A stretch of DNA of 64,000 bases from Mongoliitalea daihaiensis (GCF_021596945.1 NZ_CP063779.1:4252001-4316000); one strand, 5' to 3'. Shown: positions 31,461 through 41,034, numbered from the stretch's first letter. Program-made: numbers and translations. Notes: generated by a model not told the origin, from the sequence alone.

Positions 31461-32150
31461 ATGATGAATTTGGCTAACAAACAGATTGTGATCATCGGTG
31501 GAAACTCCGGAATTGGTCAACAAGTGAAAGAAATGTGCGAATTGCAAGGCGCAAAAGTTTATTCTTACAGTCGTTCCGGATCGGAAGGAGAAAAATTAGA
31601 TGTGACTTCTGACTTTTCAAGTATCGAAGGTTTGCCTGAGCAAATAGACGGTTTGGTTTATTGTCCAGGCACTATCAACCTCAAGCCTTTTCATAGATTT
31701 AGTATAGCAGATTTTCAGAAAGACTTCGATATCAACCTATTGGGAGCTGTCAAGGTACTTCAAGCCTGCTTAAAAGGACTTAAAAAATCTCCATCGGCAT
31801 CTGTTGTGCTTTATAGCACTGTTGCAGTAAAAACAGGGCTTGGTTTTCATGCTTCTATCTCAGCTGCTAAAGGAGCTGTTGAAGGCTTAGCTAAATCTCT
31901 CGCATCTGAATGGGCTGCCAACAAAATCCGGGTCAATGTGGTCGCGCCATCACTTACAGATACTCCACTTGCGGGGATGCTATTGGGTACGGATGATAAG
32001 AAAGAAGCATCCAATAAGAGACATCCGTTAGGGAGGTATGGTCAACCTCAAGATATTGCAAATGCCACACTCTTCCTGCTTTCTGATGGAGCAGAATGGA
32101 TGACAGGTCAAGTGCTCAATGTAGATGGAGGCATGAGTTCATTGAAATAG
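31461..32150 (+). CDS. Atypical short-chain dehydrogenase/reductase (SDR) without the catalytic Tyr
   Basis: This is a 229-residue SDR fold. The cofactor motif GGNSGIGQQ is at residues 14-22 and SVVLYSTVAV supplies the Ser strand. At the YxxxK position the sequence is HASISAAKGAVEG, so Lys is kept but Tyr is replaced by Ile. The C-terminal RVNVVAPSLTDTP and VLNVDGGMSSL are typical. From memory, a Bacteroidota/proteobacterial SDR subfamily shares this AAKGAVEG variant and often neighbours pterin, photolyase or flavin genes, so it may be a pterin-related reductase or a non-enzymatic fold. It is separated from folE by a terminator. Confidence 0.85.
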   Translation: MMNLANKQIVIIGGNSGIGQQVKEMCELQGAKVYSYSRSGSEGEKLDVTSDFSSIEGLPEQIDGLVYCPGTINLKPFHRFSIADFQKDFDINLLGAVKVLQACLKGLKKSPSASVVLYSTVAVKTGLGFHASISAAKGAVEGLAKSLASEWAANKIRVNVVAPSLTDTPLAGMLLGTDDKKEASNKRHPLGRYGQPQDIANATLFLLSDGAEWMTGQVLNVDGGMSSLK

Positions 32151-32224
32151 GTATTTGAAAACAATTGGGCAAGAAATGTGTAGTAGAAAAGGGAACTTTC
32201 CCGACCGAGTAAAAGTATAAGATT

Positions 32225-32488
32225 ATGAAGACTCCACCTGAATCATATTTGATTTTCAAGGAAGAACTGGAAAAGGCCAGGCTCGAGAAAGAGCGTCTAG
32301 AGGAAGAGTATAAGTCTAAGTTGTCTGAGATGAATATGGAATTGGTACGTTTAAAAGAACAAATCCAATCTCAGCAAGAGTTGATAAAGACTACGTTGGA
32401 TTATGCTATAAGGCTTGAAGAAAATTTAGGTTCCTTCAAAGATGAAGTTACCAATAATAAATCTTTAAAAAACCGTACATTTCACTAA
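32225..32488 (+). CDS. Small coiled-coil protein, unknown
   Basis: This is an 87-residue protein. Residues 10-75 are a highly charged heptad-like helix (EELEKARLEKERLEEEYKSK, LVRLKEQIQSQQELIKT). There is no signal peptide or membrane segment. It precedes another small unknown gene by 18 bp, suggesting a joint transcript. I do not recognise the family. The function may be structural or a partner for the next gene product. Confidence 0.6.
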   Translation: MKTPPESYLIFKEELEKARLEKERLEEEYKSKLSEMNMELVRLKEQIQSQQELIKTTLDYAIRLEENLGSFKDEVTNNKSLKNRTFH

Positions 32489-32506
32489 ATCAAGATCAAC
32501 CGACTC

Positions 32507-32950
32507 ATGAATATTGCTGCCAATACCAAAGAATATCAGGGATTTGCCATCGCATTTGAGGAAAGGTACTCAAAGGTCTATGCCAATCCTGAAAAAGGTA
32601 TTATCATCTGTGAATTGTTAACAGATTATATTCCAATTGAAGATTTTAAAGAGACCTTTCACAAAATTTCCAAAATTGTAGAAAGTGGCACTTACAAAAA
32701 GTTTATTTTCGATAAAAGAGCACTCAGAGCATTTCATCAACCAAGTATGGAATGGTACTTCCTTAATTGGAAAAACAAAATGCTCGAATTAGGACTCGAT
32801 ACCCATAGAAAAATATTACCAGAGGAAAAGTGGTTTGAGAAAATGGTCCAAATCGCAAAAGAGCAAATCCTAAAGAACAATCCTGACAACATCATCCACC
32901 TATTAGATATCAGATACTGCAATACAGTAGAAGAAGCGATTGAAATATGA
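32507..32950 (+). CDS. Small STAS/SpoIIAA-like fold protein, unknown function
   Basis: This is a 147-residue cytoplasmic protein. A pattern of two strands, GIIICELLTDYIPIEDFKETFHK, then KKFIFDKRALRAFHQPSMEWYFLNW and a final IHLLDIRYCNTVEEAIE, resembles the SpoIIAA-like/STAS alpha-beta layout found in Bacteroidota hypothetical proteins. The assignment rests on overall pattern only. Its TGA overlaps the ATG of the flavin reductase (ATGA), so the genes are coupled. Confidence 0.6.
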   Translation: MNIAANTKEYQGFAIAFEERYSKVYANPEKGIIICELLTDYIPIEDFKETFHKISKIVESGTYKKFIFDKRALRAFHQPSMEWYFLNWKNKMLELGLDTHRKILPEEKWFEKMVQIAKEQILKNNPDNIIHLLDIRYCNTVEEAIEI

Positions 32951-33579
32951 TGGTTCACCTTTCCAAGAAACAGCTTTTAGAAGCGGAATCTTTTTTTAGA
33001 AGAGACTTTGTTAATTCATTGGCAGGCTATAAAAGCTTAAACCTTATAGGTACAAAAAATGAAAATGGGGTGACTAACCTTTCCCCATTTTCTCAAATTT
33101 TTCATGTGGGAGCCACCCCTCCCGTTGTGGGAATTTTATTTAGACCTCACACAGTAGAAAGACATACGTTTGAAAACATTCTCAACACAGGTTATTTCAC
33201 TTTAAATCACGTCACTCCTGTTTTCTATAAAGAGGCACATCAAACTGCAGCCCGCTATGAAGGGTCAGAGTTTGAGGCGACTGGCTTAGAAGAAGAATAT
33301 TTAAATGGATTCTTTGCCCCCTTTGTAAAACTAAGCCCTTTGAAGGTTGCCTGTAAATTAGCAGAACGAGTCACACTGAAAATCAACGGTACAGAATTAC
33401 TTCTTGCTGACATTGAAGATGTTTTTGTAGAAGAAAAAGGACTTCGAAAGGATGGGTCCTTAGATTTAAATGAGTTAGAAACAGTCACCAACACAGGACT
33501 AGATGAATACCATATAGGCCAAAGATTGGCTAGGTTAAGCTATCCTAAACCAGGGAAGCCACTTGAAGAAATTCTATGA
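32947..33579 (+). CDS. Flavin reductase-family (FMN-binding split-barrel) protein
   Basis: This is a 210-residue protein of the flavin reductase-like split-barrel fold. KSLNLIGTKNENGVTNLSPFSQIFHVGATPPVVGILF near residues 28-64 is the FMN-binding strand pair, and RHTFENILNTGYFTLNHV and a downstream acidic tail follow. It may supply reduced flavin to a monooxygenase, or bind FMN or haem. It overlaps both neighbours by 4 nt, coupling it to the exonuclease gene downstream. Confidence 0.85.
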   Translation: MMVHLSKKQLLEAESFFRRDFVNSLAGYKSLNLIGTKNENGVTNLSPFSQIFHVGATPPVVGILFRPHTVERHTFENILNTGYFTLNHVTPVFYKEAHQTAARYEGSEFEATGLEEEYLNGFFAPFVKLSPLKVACKLAERVTLKINGTELLLADIEDVFVEEKGLRKDGSLDLNELETVTNTGLDEYHIGQRLARLSYPKPGKPLEEIL

Positions 33580-34583
33580 GTTTACTAGAATTGACTCCTA
33601 AAGGTCTATACTGCCCACCCGCAGATATATTCATAGACCCTTGGCGTCCGGTGGACTATGCGGTGATTACGCATGCACATTCCGATCACTCCAGATGGGG
33701 AATGAAACACTACTTGGCTCATCAAGATTCAGCCGAAGTGATGAAACTTCGATTGGGAAGTGATATTTCATTGCAAACCATTTCTTACCAAGAACCTCTT
33801 TTCATCAATGGTGTTGAAATCTCCCTAATTCCCGCCGGCCACATTCCGGGTTCCGCACAAGTAAAAATCACGTATCAAGGAAAGACAGTTGTAGTTTCAG
33901 GGGACTATAAAATAGAAAATGACGGACTCTCCACTCCTTTTGAGCCTGTCAAATGCCACGAATTTGTTTCCGAGTGTACATTCGGAATGCCCATGTATGA
34001 CTGGGAGCCTCAATCTGTTACTTTTGAAAAAATCAATCGTTGGTGGTCCCAAAATGCCGCTCAAGATAGAAACTCTGTGCTTTTCGCATATTCTTTAGGC
34101 AAAGCTCAACGCATCCTTCAGCACCTGAACTCAGATATAGGGGAAATTTTTGTTCATGGGGCAATTTGGAACACCAATGAAGCATTGATCAACAATGGTA
34201 TTTCGTTAAGAAAAGTGGAGAAAGTCAGTGCTGAAATCAACAAAAGCAGATTCAAAAAAGCCATGATTCTTGCCCCACCTAGTGCTATGGGTACTCCATG
34301 GATGAAAAAATTCGGTCCCTACCGGACAGGGATTTGTTCAGGGTGGATGAGTATACGGGGTACTCGGAGAAGAAGAGCCGCAGATGCAGGGTTTGTACTA
34401 TCAGACCATGCAGATTGGAAAGGGCTAATTCAGGCGATTCAAGCAACTGAAGCTGAAACTGTTTACCTCACTCATGGTTCCAAGGCTGTTTTTGCTAAAT
34501 ATCTACAGGAAGAGAAGGGAATACACGCAGTAGAGCTTGAAACCTTATTTGAAGGAGAAAACAGTAACTTCACAGAGGAATAA
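33576..34583 (+). CDS. Ligase-associated DNA exonuclease (metallo-beta-lactamase/beta-CASP)
   Basis: This is a 335-residue protein with an MBL motif (ITHAHSDHSRWGMKHYL) near residue 32, PAGHIPGSAQVKI and SGDYKIENDG, with further metal ligands. FAYSLGKAQRILQHL is the beta-CASP region, and FVLSDHADWKGLI supplies the last His. This matches the exonuclease that normally sits beside an ATP-dependent DNA ligase and a Lhr-type helicase in a bacterial repair cluster. Neither is present within this window; the neighbours are a flavin reductase and guaA. It acts on DNA ends during repair in family models; activity here is inferred. Confidence 0.87.
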   Translation: MSLLELTPKGLYCPPADIFIDPWRPVDYAVITHAHSDHSRWGMKHYLAHQDSAEVMKLRLGSDISLQTISYQEPLFINGVEISLIPAGHIPGSAQVKITYQGKTVVVSGDYKIENDGLSTPFEPVKCHEFVSECTFGMPMYDWEPQSVTFEKINRWWSQNAAQDRNSVLFAYSLGKAQRILQHLNSDIGEIFVHGAIWNTNEALINNGISLRKVEKVSAEINKSRFKKAMILAPPSAMGTPWMKKFGPYRTGICSGWMSIRGTRRRRAADAGFVLSDHADWKGLIQAIQATEAETVYLTHGSKAVFAKYLQEEKGIHAVELETLFEGENSNFTEE

Positions 34584-34643
34584 GACGCAAAATATAATTT
34601 TGAATTTTTTCTTAATTCTTTTTCCATATCCTAAATGCCTATG

Positions 34644-34651
34644 TACCTTTG
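34644..34651 (+). promoter_or_regulatory. -7 promoter box of guaA
   Basis: TACCTTTG matches TAnnTTTG and is followed by CAC and the guaA ATG at 34655. Transcription would then start at or next to the start codon. The upstream -33 region is T-rich (TTTTT) rather than a clean TTTG. Confidence 0.55.
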
Positions 34652-34654
34652 CAC

Positions 34655-36184
34655 ATGGCAGAACAAATCCTCATTCTTGACTTCGGTTCCCAATACACAC
34701 AATTGATTGCCCGCAGGGTAAGGGAACTCAATGTTTACTGTGAAATTCATCCGTATAATAAGATCCCCGAAATCACTGATCACATCAAAGGCATCATCCT
34801 TTCAGGAAGCCCTTGCTCGGTCAGGGACGAAGGTTCACCCGATCTTGATCTTGATAGTCTTCGTGGCAAATTACCAATCCTTGGTGTATGCTACGGCTCA
34901 CAATTATTAGCTCAAAAATACGGCGGCGAAGTACTCCCTTCCGAAATTAGAGAGTATGGCAGAGCTAATTTGGATCACCTCGATCTTCATTATGATTTAT
35001 TAAAAGAAATGACCCATGGCTCCCAAGTTTGGATGTCACATGGTGACACCATCAAAGAATTGCCCCAAGGATTTGATGTCATCGCCAGTACAGAATCAGT
35101 TAGGGTAGCAGCTTTTAAAATCCAAGGAGAAGAAACATACGGTATCCAGTTTCATCCAGAAGTAACCCATTCATTGGAAGGTAAAAATCTACTTAGAAAC
35201 TTTGTCGTAGGCATTTGCGGCTGTTCGCAAGATTGGACTTCAGATACTTTTATTGACACTACAGTTGCCGAACTTAAAGCCAAAATTGGCCTTGATAAAG
35301 TAGTCATGGGCTTATCGGGAGGGGTAGATTCTTCAGTAGCTGCTACCTTGATTCACCGAGCGATTGGAGATAATTTGACCTGTGTCTTTGTAGATAATGG
35401 ATTGTTAAGAAAAAATGAATACCAAGAGGTATTGGATTCTTACAAAACACTCGGATTAAACGTCATTGGAGTGGATTCCAAGCAACGCTTTTACGATGCA
35501 TTAGCTGGTATAACTGAGCCAGAAGCCAAAAGAAAAGCCATTGGTAGAGTGTTCATAGAGGTCTTTGACGATGAAGCACACAAGATTGAAGGTGTAAAAT
35601 GGCTGGGGCAGGGCACCATTTATCCAGATGTCATTGAATCCGTATCCGTAAAAGGCCCTTCAGCCACCATCAAATCCCATCACAATGTTGGCGGCTTGCC
35701 TGATTTTATGAAATTATCAGTCGTGGAACCACTCAACACACTCTTCAAAGATGAAGTAAGAGAAGTGGGCAGAGCACTTGAAATTCCGGAAACAATCATC
35801 GGAAGACATCCGTTCCCAGGTCCAGGATTGGCTATCCGCATCTTGGGAGACATAACAGCTGAGAAAGTTAAAACACTTCAGGAAGTAGACCATATTTTTA
35901 TACAAGGGTTAAAAACACATGGCTTATATGACCAAGTATGGCAAGCTGGAGCAATCCTCCTTCCTATTCAATCCGTGGGTGTTATGGGCGATGAAAGAAC
36001 CTATGAAAAAGTGGTAGCACTTCGAGCTGTTGGCTCAGTAGATGGCATGACTGCTGACTGGATTCACTTACCCTATGAGTTTTTGGGAAAAATTTCTAAC
36101 GAAATCATCAATCGAGTCAAAGGTGTGAACCGTGTAGTCTACGATATCTCTTCTAAACCACCTGCAACCATCGAATGGGAATAA
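34655..36184 (+). CDS. guaA: GMP synthase (glutamine-hydrolysing)
   Basis: This 509-residue enzyme makes GMP from XMP, ATP and glutamine. The ATG at 34655 ([21 protein letters not shown]) is preferred to a TTG two codons earlier that lies inside the promoter box. The GATase class I domain has [11 protein letters not shown] (nucleophile Cys) and FHPEVTHS (His/Glu). The ATP pyrophosphatase loop is [14 protein letters not shown] near residue 222. The C-terminal dimerisation domain ends KPPATIEWE as expected. It is full length and monocistronic, with a terminator after it. Confidence 0.96.
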   Translation: MAEQILILDFGSQYTQLIARRVRELNVYCEIHPYNKIPEITDHIKGIILSGSPCSVRDEGSPDLDLDSLRGKLPILGVCYGSQLLAQKYGGEVLPSEIREYGRANLDHLDLHYDLLKEMTHGSQVWMSHGDTIKELPQGFDVIASTESVRVAAFKIQGEETYGIQFHPEVTHSLEGKNLLRNFVVGICGCSQDWTSDTFIDTTVAELKAKIGLDKVVMGLSGGVDSSVAATLIHRAIGDNLTCVFVDNGLLRKNEYQEVLDSYKTLGLNVIGVDSKQRFYDALAGITEPEAKRKAIGRVFIEVFDDEAHKIEGVKWLGQGTIYPDVIESVSVKGPSATIKSHHNVGGLPDFMKLSVVEPLNTLFKDEVREVGRALEIPETIIGRHPFPGPGLAIRILGDITAEKVKTLQEVDHIFIQGLKTHGLYDQVWQAGAILLPIQSVGVMGDERTYEKVVALRAVGSVDGMTADWIHLPYEFLGKISNEIINRVKGVNRVVYDISSKPPATIEWE

Positions 36185-36203
36185 TTTCCTGTTAATTAAG
36201 CTC

Positions 36204-36232
36204 AAGCCATCCTTGAAGGATGGCTTTTTTCT
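36204..36232 (+). terminator. Intrinsic terminator of guaA
   Basis: AAGCCATCC (36204-36212) pairs perfectly with GGATGGCTT (36218-36226) across TTGAA, followed by a T run. Confidence 0.9.
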
Positions 36233-36303
36233 TTTCTTTTGGTCCAAAATAGGCTAAATTCGAAGCTCAATTTAAAGTACTGAATGATCCTTTCCTGATA
36301 GCT

Positions 36304-37965
36304 ATGCAAATGAAAGCAATACTAGCCTTGTTCTTTTCCCTAACGCTCAGCCTTAGCCTCTTTGCTCAAGACAAACTGGCTAATTACAAACGTGGCAAAA
36401 CCTTGATCAGTTATGGGAATTACGAAGAAGCAATGGATGCTCTACGTCCTTTTTTGGATGAAAAGGAATATGGGAATCTCTCTACCTATGCAACCTATCA
36501 TGTTGCCTTTGCAGCCTATCAGCGTGGTCAATTTAGCCTAGCAGAAGAACTGCTGAGCAGCCTACTCAATCGTGGTATAATCGATCAAAAAGAAGAGGCC
36601 CAATACCTTTTGGCATTAACTTATTTTAAACAAGGTCAAAAATCGAGTGCTCTAAAGACAATTACTGGAATCAAAGACCCCATCCTTTTTAAGGAAGCAG
36701 AAAATGCAAGTTTTGAATTTTTAAAAGATACAGAACTGGATTTTCTTAAAGAAAATGCCACTATGGCCTCAGCGAATCAAGGGTTTAACTTGGCTTATCT
36801 GCAACAATTGCAATCCAAGCAACGGTTATCATCGGAAGAGCGAACAATACTAACGCAATTAAAAGAAAAAGTTGAAATTGAAACTAGTAGCTTCTCAACT
36901 TCAAAAAACACAAACTATTTAGATGTAGCAGTAATACTTCCATTCAACCAAAGCGGGAGCAGAGATGTAAGAGAGTTAAACTCATCTAATTTCATTTTTG
37001 AATTGTACCAAGGGTTGAATTTTGCTTCTGAGGAATTACTAAAACAACGAGTTCAACTTCGGATCAAAACCTATGATACTGAAAGAAATACAACTAAACT
37101 TCAACAAATATTAGCAGATCCCTTTGTTATCAATTCAGATATCATCGTAGGCCCAATTTATCCAGAAGAAGTGGAAATAGTAGCTATGTTTTCGGAGAGG
37201 TATAATATTCCATTTATCAATCCTCTTTCCAACGTTGATGATCGAATCAAAGACTTAGACTACGCTTACTTATTTCGACCATCAATTGAACAGCTCTCTA
37301 AAGGAATTACAGCATTTGCTAAAAATAACATCTATGGTAAAAAAATTGCTATAGGCTATTCTACTGCATCAAGGGATGAATTGTTGATAAAAGAATTAGA
37401 AAATGACCTTCGAAAAGATGGTTATTCGATTATTCGATCACAAAAAATTACTGGAAGAGAAGTGGTTTCTTTTTTTGAGGGGTTGGGTATTAGAACTGAC
37501 TCCACAACACGGGCTGACTTAGTGATTTTGTTAAGTGATGACCCAAATACAGCCAATTCCGCGGTTGGATTTATGGAATCCAAAAACATCCATACACCTG
37601 TATTGGTTATGGATTCGTGGTTGTATTTCAACTTTGCAAATTATGAAATGCTCGAGAATCAAAACTTCCACTTCGTCGCAAACAACCTTCTCAAACTCAA
37701 TTCCCAACCTTATGAGCGGTTTCGAGAGGACTTCCTTGGAAAAAACATGATGTATCCTTCTCTCAACGTAAGCTTGGGTTATGAATTGATGTACTTTATA
37801 TATAGCACATTTGAGCAATCCCATAAGCGCGATTGGAGAGATGGACTGAATAGGAGTGGTTTCAGAGAAGGCAAAATCAGTCAAGGATTTAACTTTACCC
37901 AATCCCAAAGCAATACATTTGTTCCAGTTTACAGACTGGAAAACGGTATTTTAGAACTTAAATAA
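36304..37965 (+). CDS. TPR plus type 1 periplasmic-binding-fold protein, secreted
   Basis: This is a 553-residue protein with signal peptide ending SLFAQ. Residues 25-200 contain TPR-like helical pairs (YKRGKTLISYGNYEEAMDAL, YHVAFAAYQRGQFSLAEELL, YLLALTYFKQGQKSSALKTI). Residues 205-520 look like a LivJ/LpoA-type periplasmic-binding fold: YLDVAVILPFNQSG, IIVGPIYPEEVEIVAMFSERYNIPFINPLSN, then KKIAIGYST. The TPR plus binding-fold architecture recalls LpoA, the activator of penicillin-binding proteins, but no sequence-level identity with LpoA is claimed. It lies 10 bp before hemL, so it is cotranscribed. Confidence 0.75.
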   Translation: MQMKAILALFFSLTLSLSLFAQDKLANYKRGKTLISYGNYEEAMDALRPFLDEKEYGNLSTYATYHVAFAAYQRGQFSLAEELLSSLLNRGIIDQKEEAQYLLALTYFKQGQKSSALKTITGIKDPILFKEAENASFEFLKDTELDFLKENATMASANQGFNLAYLQQLQSKQRLSSEERTILTQLKEKVEIETSSFSTSKNTNYLDVAVILPFNQSGSRDVRELNSSNFIFELYQGLNFASEELLKQRVQLRIKTYDTERNTTKLQQILADPFVINSDIIVGPIYPEEVEIVAMFSERYNIPFINPLSNVDDRIKDLDYAYLFRPSIEQLSKGITAFAKNNIYGKKIAIGYSTASRDELLIKELENDLRKDGYSIIRSQKITGREVVSFFEGLGIRTDSTTRADLVILLSDDPNTANSAVGFMESKNIHTPVLVMDSWLYFNFANYEMLENQNFHFVANNLLKLNSQPYERFREDFLGKNMMYPSLNVSLGYELMYFIYSTFEQSHKRDWRDGLNRSGFREGKISQGFNFTQSQSNTFVPVYRLENGILELK

Positions 37966-37975
37966 TCGAATATAC

Positions 37976-39268
37976 ATGCAGATTTCAAAAAGTAAAAGCC
38001 TTTTCGAAAGGGCTAAAAACTTTATTCCAGGAGGTGTAAATTCTCCTGTTAGGGCATTTCGAGCAGTTGGTGGAGATCCTATCTTCATCCAAAAAGCCTC
38101 CGGAGCCTATATTTACGATGAAGATGATAATGCATACATCGAACTGATCAATAGTTGGGGTCCTATGATTTTGGGACATAATCACCCCTTGATCAAAGAA
38201 GCAGTCATTAAAGCCATGGAGAATGGCACCTCTTTTGGCGCTCCAACAGCTCGTGAGATTGAAATAGCAGAACTTATCATTTCTATGGTACCCTCCGTAG
38301 AGCGGGTACGCATGGTAAATTCAGGCACCGAAGCGACCATGTCGGCTATTCGAGTGGCAAGAGGTTACACCGGCAAAGATAAGATCATCAAAATGGAAGG
38401 TCATTATCACGGACATGGAGATTCCTTTCTAATTTCAGCTGGCAGTGGTGCGATCACCATGGGGAATCCCGATTCACCCGGCGTCACCAAAGGCACTGCA
38501 AAAGATACGCTATTAGCTCCCTACAATGATCTCACATCCATTGAAGCGCTCGTAGCTGCAAACAAAGGAGAGATAGCAGCAATCATTTTGGAACCGGTGC
38601 CAGGAAATATGGGGCTAGCTATTCCTAAAGAGGGCTACCTCCAGGGATTACGCGACATTTGCAACAAGGAAGGCATCGTACTGATTTTTGATGAGGTGAT
38701 GACAGGATTTCGTTTAGCAAAAGGTGGTGCGCAAGAATTGTTTGGTGTAACACCAGACATGACTACTTTAGGCAAAATCATCGGTGGAGGTATGCCTGTT
38801 GGTGCTTATGGCGGTAAAAAGGAAATCATGGATTGCGTGTCTCCCGCAGGCCCTGTGTACCAAGCTGGGACATTGTCTGGTAATCCTATCGCAATGGCCG
38901 CAGGATTGGCCATGCTTAGACATCTAGATGCACACCCAGAGGTTTACACGAGACTAAATGAAATCGGAAGGAAGTTAACCCACGGGATTAAAGACTCTTT
39001 AAAAGAGCTTGGATTAAGTTATACAGTCAACCATCTCGGCAGCATGTATAGTTTATTCTTTACAACTCATGAAGTCTTTGATTTTGCTACTGCGAAGCAT
39101 TCGGACACTGTACTATTTGGAAAATACTTCCAAGGAATGTTGAAGAGGGGTATTTATTTAGCCCCTTCACAGTTTGAATCTTTGTTTCTATCTACTGCAT
39201 TGACAGATGAATTGATTCAAAAAATCGTCGATGCGCATCATGATACAATGAAAGAGCTAATCGCATAA
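37976..39268 (+). CDS. hemL: Glutamate-1-semialdehyde 2,1-aminomutase
   Basis: This 430-residue enzyme forms 5-aminolevulinate in the C5 tetrapyrrole pathway. Motifs are FIPGGVNSPVRAFRAVGG at the N-terminus, MVNSGTEATMSAIRVARGYTGK, EGHYHGHGDSFL and LIFDEVMTGFR. TTLGKIIGGGMPVGAYGG contains the PLP lysine near residue 267. YQAGTLSGNPIAMAAG is also present. It is full length and ends at a terminator. Confidence 0.96.
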   Translation: MQISKSKSLFERAKNFIPGGVNSPVRAFRAVGGDPIFIQKASGAYIYDEDDNAYIELINSWGPMILGHNHPLIKEAVIKAMENGTSFGAPTAREIEIAELIISMVPSVERVRMVNSGTEATMSAIRVARGYTGKDKIIKMEGHYHGHGDSFLISAGSGAITMGNPDSPGVTKGTAKDTLLAPYNDLTSIEALVAANKGEIAAIILEPVPGNMGLAIPKEGYLQGLRDICNKEGIVLIFDEVMTGFRLAKGGAQELFGVTPDMTTLGKIIGGGMPVGAYGGKKEIMDCVSPAGPVYQAGTLSGNPIAMAAGLAMLRHLDAHPEVYTRLNEIGRKLTHGIKDSLKELGLSYTVNHLGSMYSLFFTTHEVFDFATAKHSDTVLFGKYFQGMLKRGIYLAPSQFESLFLSTALTDELIQKIVDAHHDTMKELIA

Positions 39269-39312
39269 AAAAGTTAATCAAAGTGGCCAAAATGCCATTA
39301 TTGAACTTATTG

Positions 39313-39356
39313 AAAGCTACAAAGTTGAACTCTATCAATTTTGTAGCTTTTTTTTT
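39313..39356. terminator. Intrinsic terminator after hemL
   Basis: AAAGCTACAAA (39313-39323) pairs with TTTGTAGCTTT (39340-39350), helped by an inner TTGA/TCAA stem, and runs into nine T. It sits in the convergent gap and touches the stop of the minus-strand DUF3667 gene. Confidence 0.9.
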
Positions 39357-40398
39357 AAAGTAATAAAAGCGTGATATAAACTTCTAAAATCAATCCTAAA
39401 AGCAGAAATAACAGATAAAATAACCCTAAAAACAAAAACTTGACTAAGGTTTTAAACCAGCCTTGCCCGTACACTTTTTTCATGGAAAAATAGGCATAAA
39501 TGGAAACAAGTATAAAAGACCAACCCAATACTTGCTCCGAATATTGATCTACAACAAATCCCCAAGAAATTGCCAAACCATACAAAAAATAAGCAAAAGC
39601 ATGAAGATGTAAGCCATGGATCAGATGCTCTACAAAATAAAAACCTCCTCTCACATACAATAGCTGTAGGATTAGAGCAAAAAACGGAAGTATGAAAAAC
39701 ATCATTACCGGAAGATTTCGAGCTACCCCATTGATAAAAAAACTGGAGTTAGCTATAAAAGCACGGATTTTGCTGATACTAAGATTATGCTGAAGATGAA
39801 ATCTTGAGTTTATAAATACTTCCTCAAACTCTTCATCTGAAACCAATGGATCAATTGCCAGAAACTTCAATTCTTTCCAATCGACTCTTTGTTCATTGAT
39901 GGATTCTGCCAATTGTGGCCATATCGTTTGCACTGATTCTAACGCACCTTTGTTGATCAGACTATCAAACTCAACCCTTTCAGCTTCCGAAAGATTTTCA
40001 CGTATTTCAGCAAATTGTCCATTCATCGAAATCGGTGAACCCTCTCTAGAACCCATCATTGCTTGATCTAATACATCCTTTGGTATCAGTAATCCAAAAA
40101 CAAAAAAGTAAAACAAAGACATCAATAAGTACAGCTTGATCGGCTGAATGAAATGCCTTCTTCTTCCCTCATTAAACGCTAGGGTCAAGGCACCGGGCTT
40201 TGTGATAAATGCCGGTACTGTGCGTATAAAAATAGTATCGAAATTGAGAAAGGTGGAAAAAAAATCTTCTAAAAACACAAATATCGGCATCCGAGAATCC
40301 TTATTTTCTTGCCCGCAAGCTGGGCAAAAGTTTTCATCCTGATGGAACTCCTCACCGCAATTCAAACAATACGGTAATTTTCTATCGTCAGCTGGCAT
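39355..40398 (-). CDS. DUF3667 membrane protein with zinc ribbon
   Basis: This is a 347-residue protein. Residues 10-33 form a zinc ribbon (YCLNCG, then FCPACG). The characteristic DUF3667 stretch follows (RTVPAFITKPGALTLAFNEGRRRHFIQPIKLYLLMSLFYF) with the first membrane helix. A soluble middle part (about 120-215) and four to five membrane segments follow. The function is unknown. It is common in Bacteroidota. It is convergent with hemL. Confidence 0.88.
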   Translation of the reverse strand: MPADDRKLPYCLNCGEEFHQDENFCPACGQENKDSRMPIFVFLEDFFSTFLNFDTIFIRTVPAFITKPGALTLAFNEGRRRHFIQPIKLYLLMSLFYFFVFGLLIPKDVLDQAMMGSREGSPISMNGQFAEIRENLSEAERVEFDSLINKGALESVQTIWPQLAESINEQRVDWKELKFLAIDPLVSDEEFEEVFINSRFHLQHNLSISKIRAFIANSSFFINGVARNLPVMMFFILPFFALILQLLYVRGGFYFVEHLIHGLHLHAFAYFLYGLAISWGFVVDQYSEQVLGWSFILVSIYAYFSMKKVYGQGWFKTLVKFLFLGLFYLLFLLLGLILEVYITLLLL

Positions 40399-40533
40399 AT
40401 CAATTTTAAGTGCTTAGGGTTTTTTAATTTATCAATTTTTTGAATCAAATCAGTAATTCATCCAAAAAAAATAGCCTTCTACCCCGCTATTCATTAAGTT
40501 TGATTAAAATTAGCACTCAATCACAACTTAAAT

Positions 40534-40878
40534 ATGAAAGTTTACGGAATAAAAAATTGTAATACCATGAAAAAAACCTTCGATTTTTTGGAATCTGAAG
40601 GAATCAAATATCAGTTCATTGATTATAAAAAACAAGCTCCAACCAAAAACCTGCTAGAGAATTTTGCAGCAATCGTTGGTTTTGAAGCACTAATCAATAA
40701 AAAAGGCACCACCTACCGAAGACTCAGTGATGCTGACAAAGCTCTTTTAGAATCCCAATCCTCAGCCATTGATATCCTTTGCAAAAATAGCAGCATGATC
40801 AAACGCCCCATCGTGGATAATGGCAAAGGCAAACTTGTGTTAGGGTTTGAACCGGAGGAGATTGCAGGCTTGAGGTGA
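40534..40878 (+). CDS. Spx/YffB-like ArsC-family protein
   Basis: This is a 114-residue thioredoxin-fold protein of the ArsC/Spx/YffB family. YGIKNCNTMKKTFDFLE has the N-terminal Cys and the C-x-T-x-K pattern; NKKGTTYRRL and IKRPIVDNGKGKLVLGF include the conserved Arg-Pro segment. The second redox Cys of Spx is absent, so it is closer to YffB, whose function (glutathione-dependent reductase suggested) is unclear. It is not near arsenic genes. The following 330 bp to the next gene hold repeats only. Confidence 0.85.
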   Translation: MKVYGIKNCNTMKKTFDFLESEGIKYQFIDYKKQAPTKNLLENFAAIVGFEALINKKGTTYRRLSDADKALLESQSSAIDILCKNSSMIKRPIVDNGKGKLVLGFEPEEIAGLR

Positions 40879-41034
40879 GTTGATGTACGATGTACCAAGT
40901 ACGATGTACTTAGTACCAAGTCTTGGTGGAATCCGAACTTGAAAATTACAAATCGTTTTAAAATCACCCATTAGTTTGATTCAAAAATTCTCTTTTTGTG
41001 GAAAATCGTAAAATTTGCGAAGCTAATAACTAAA

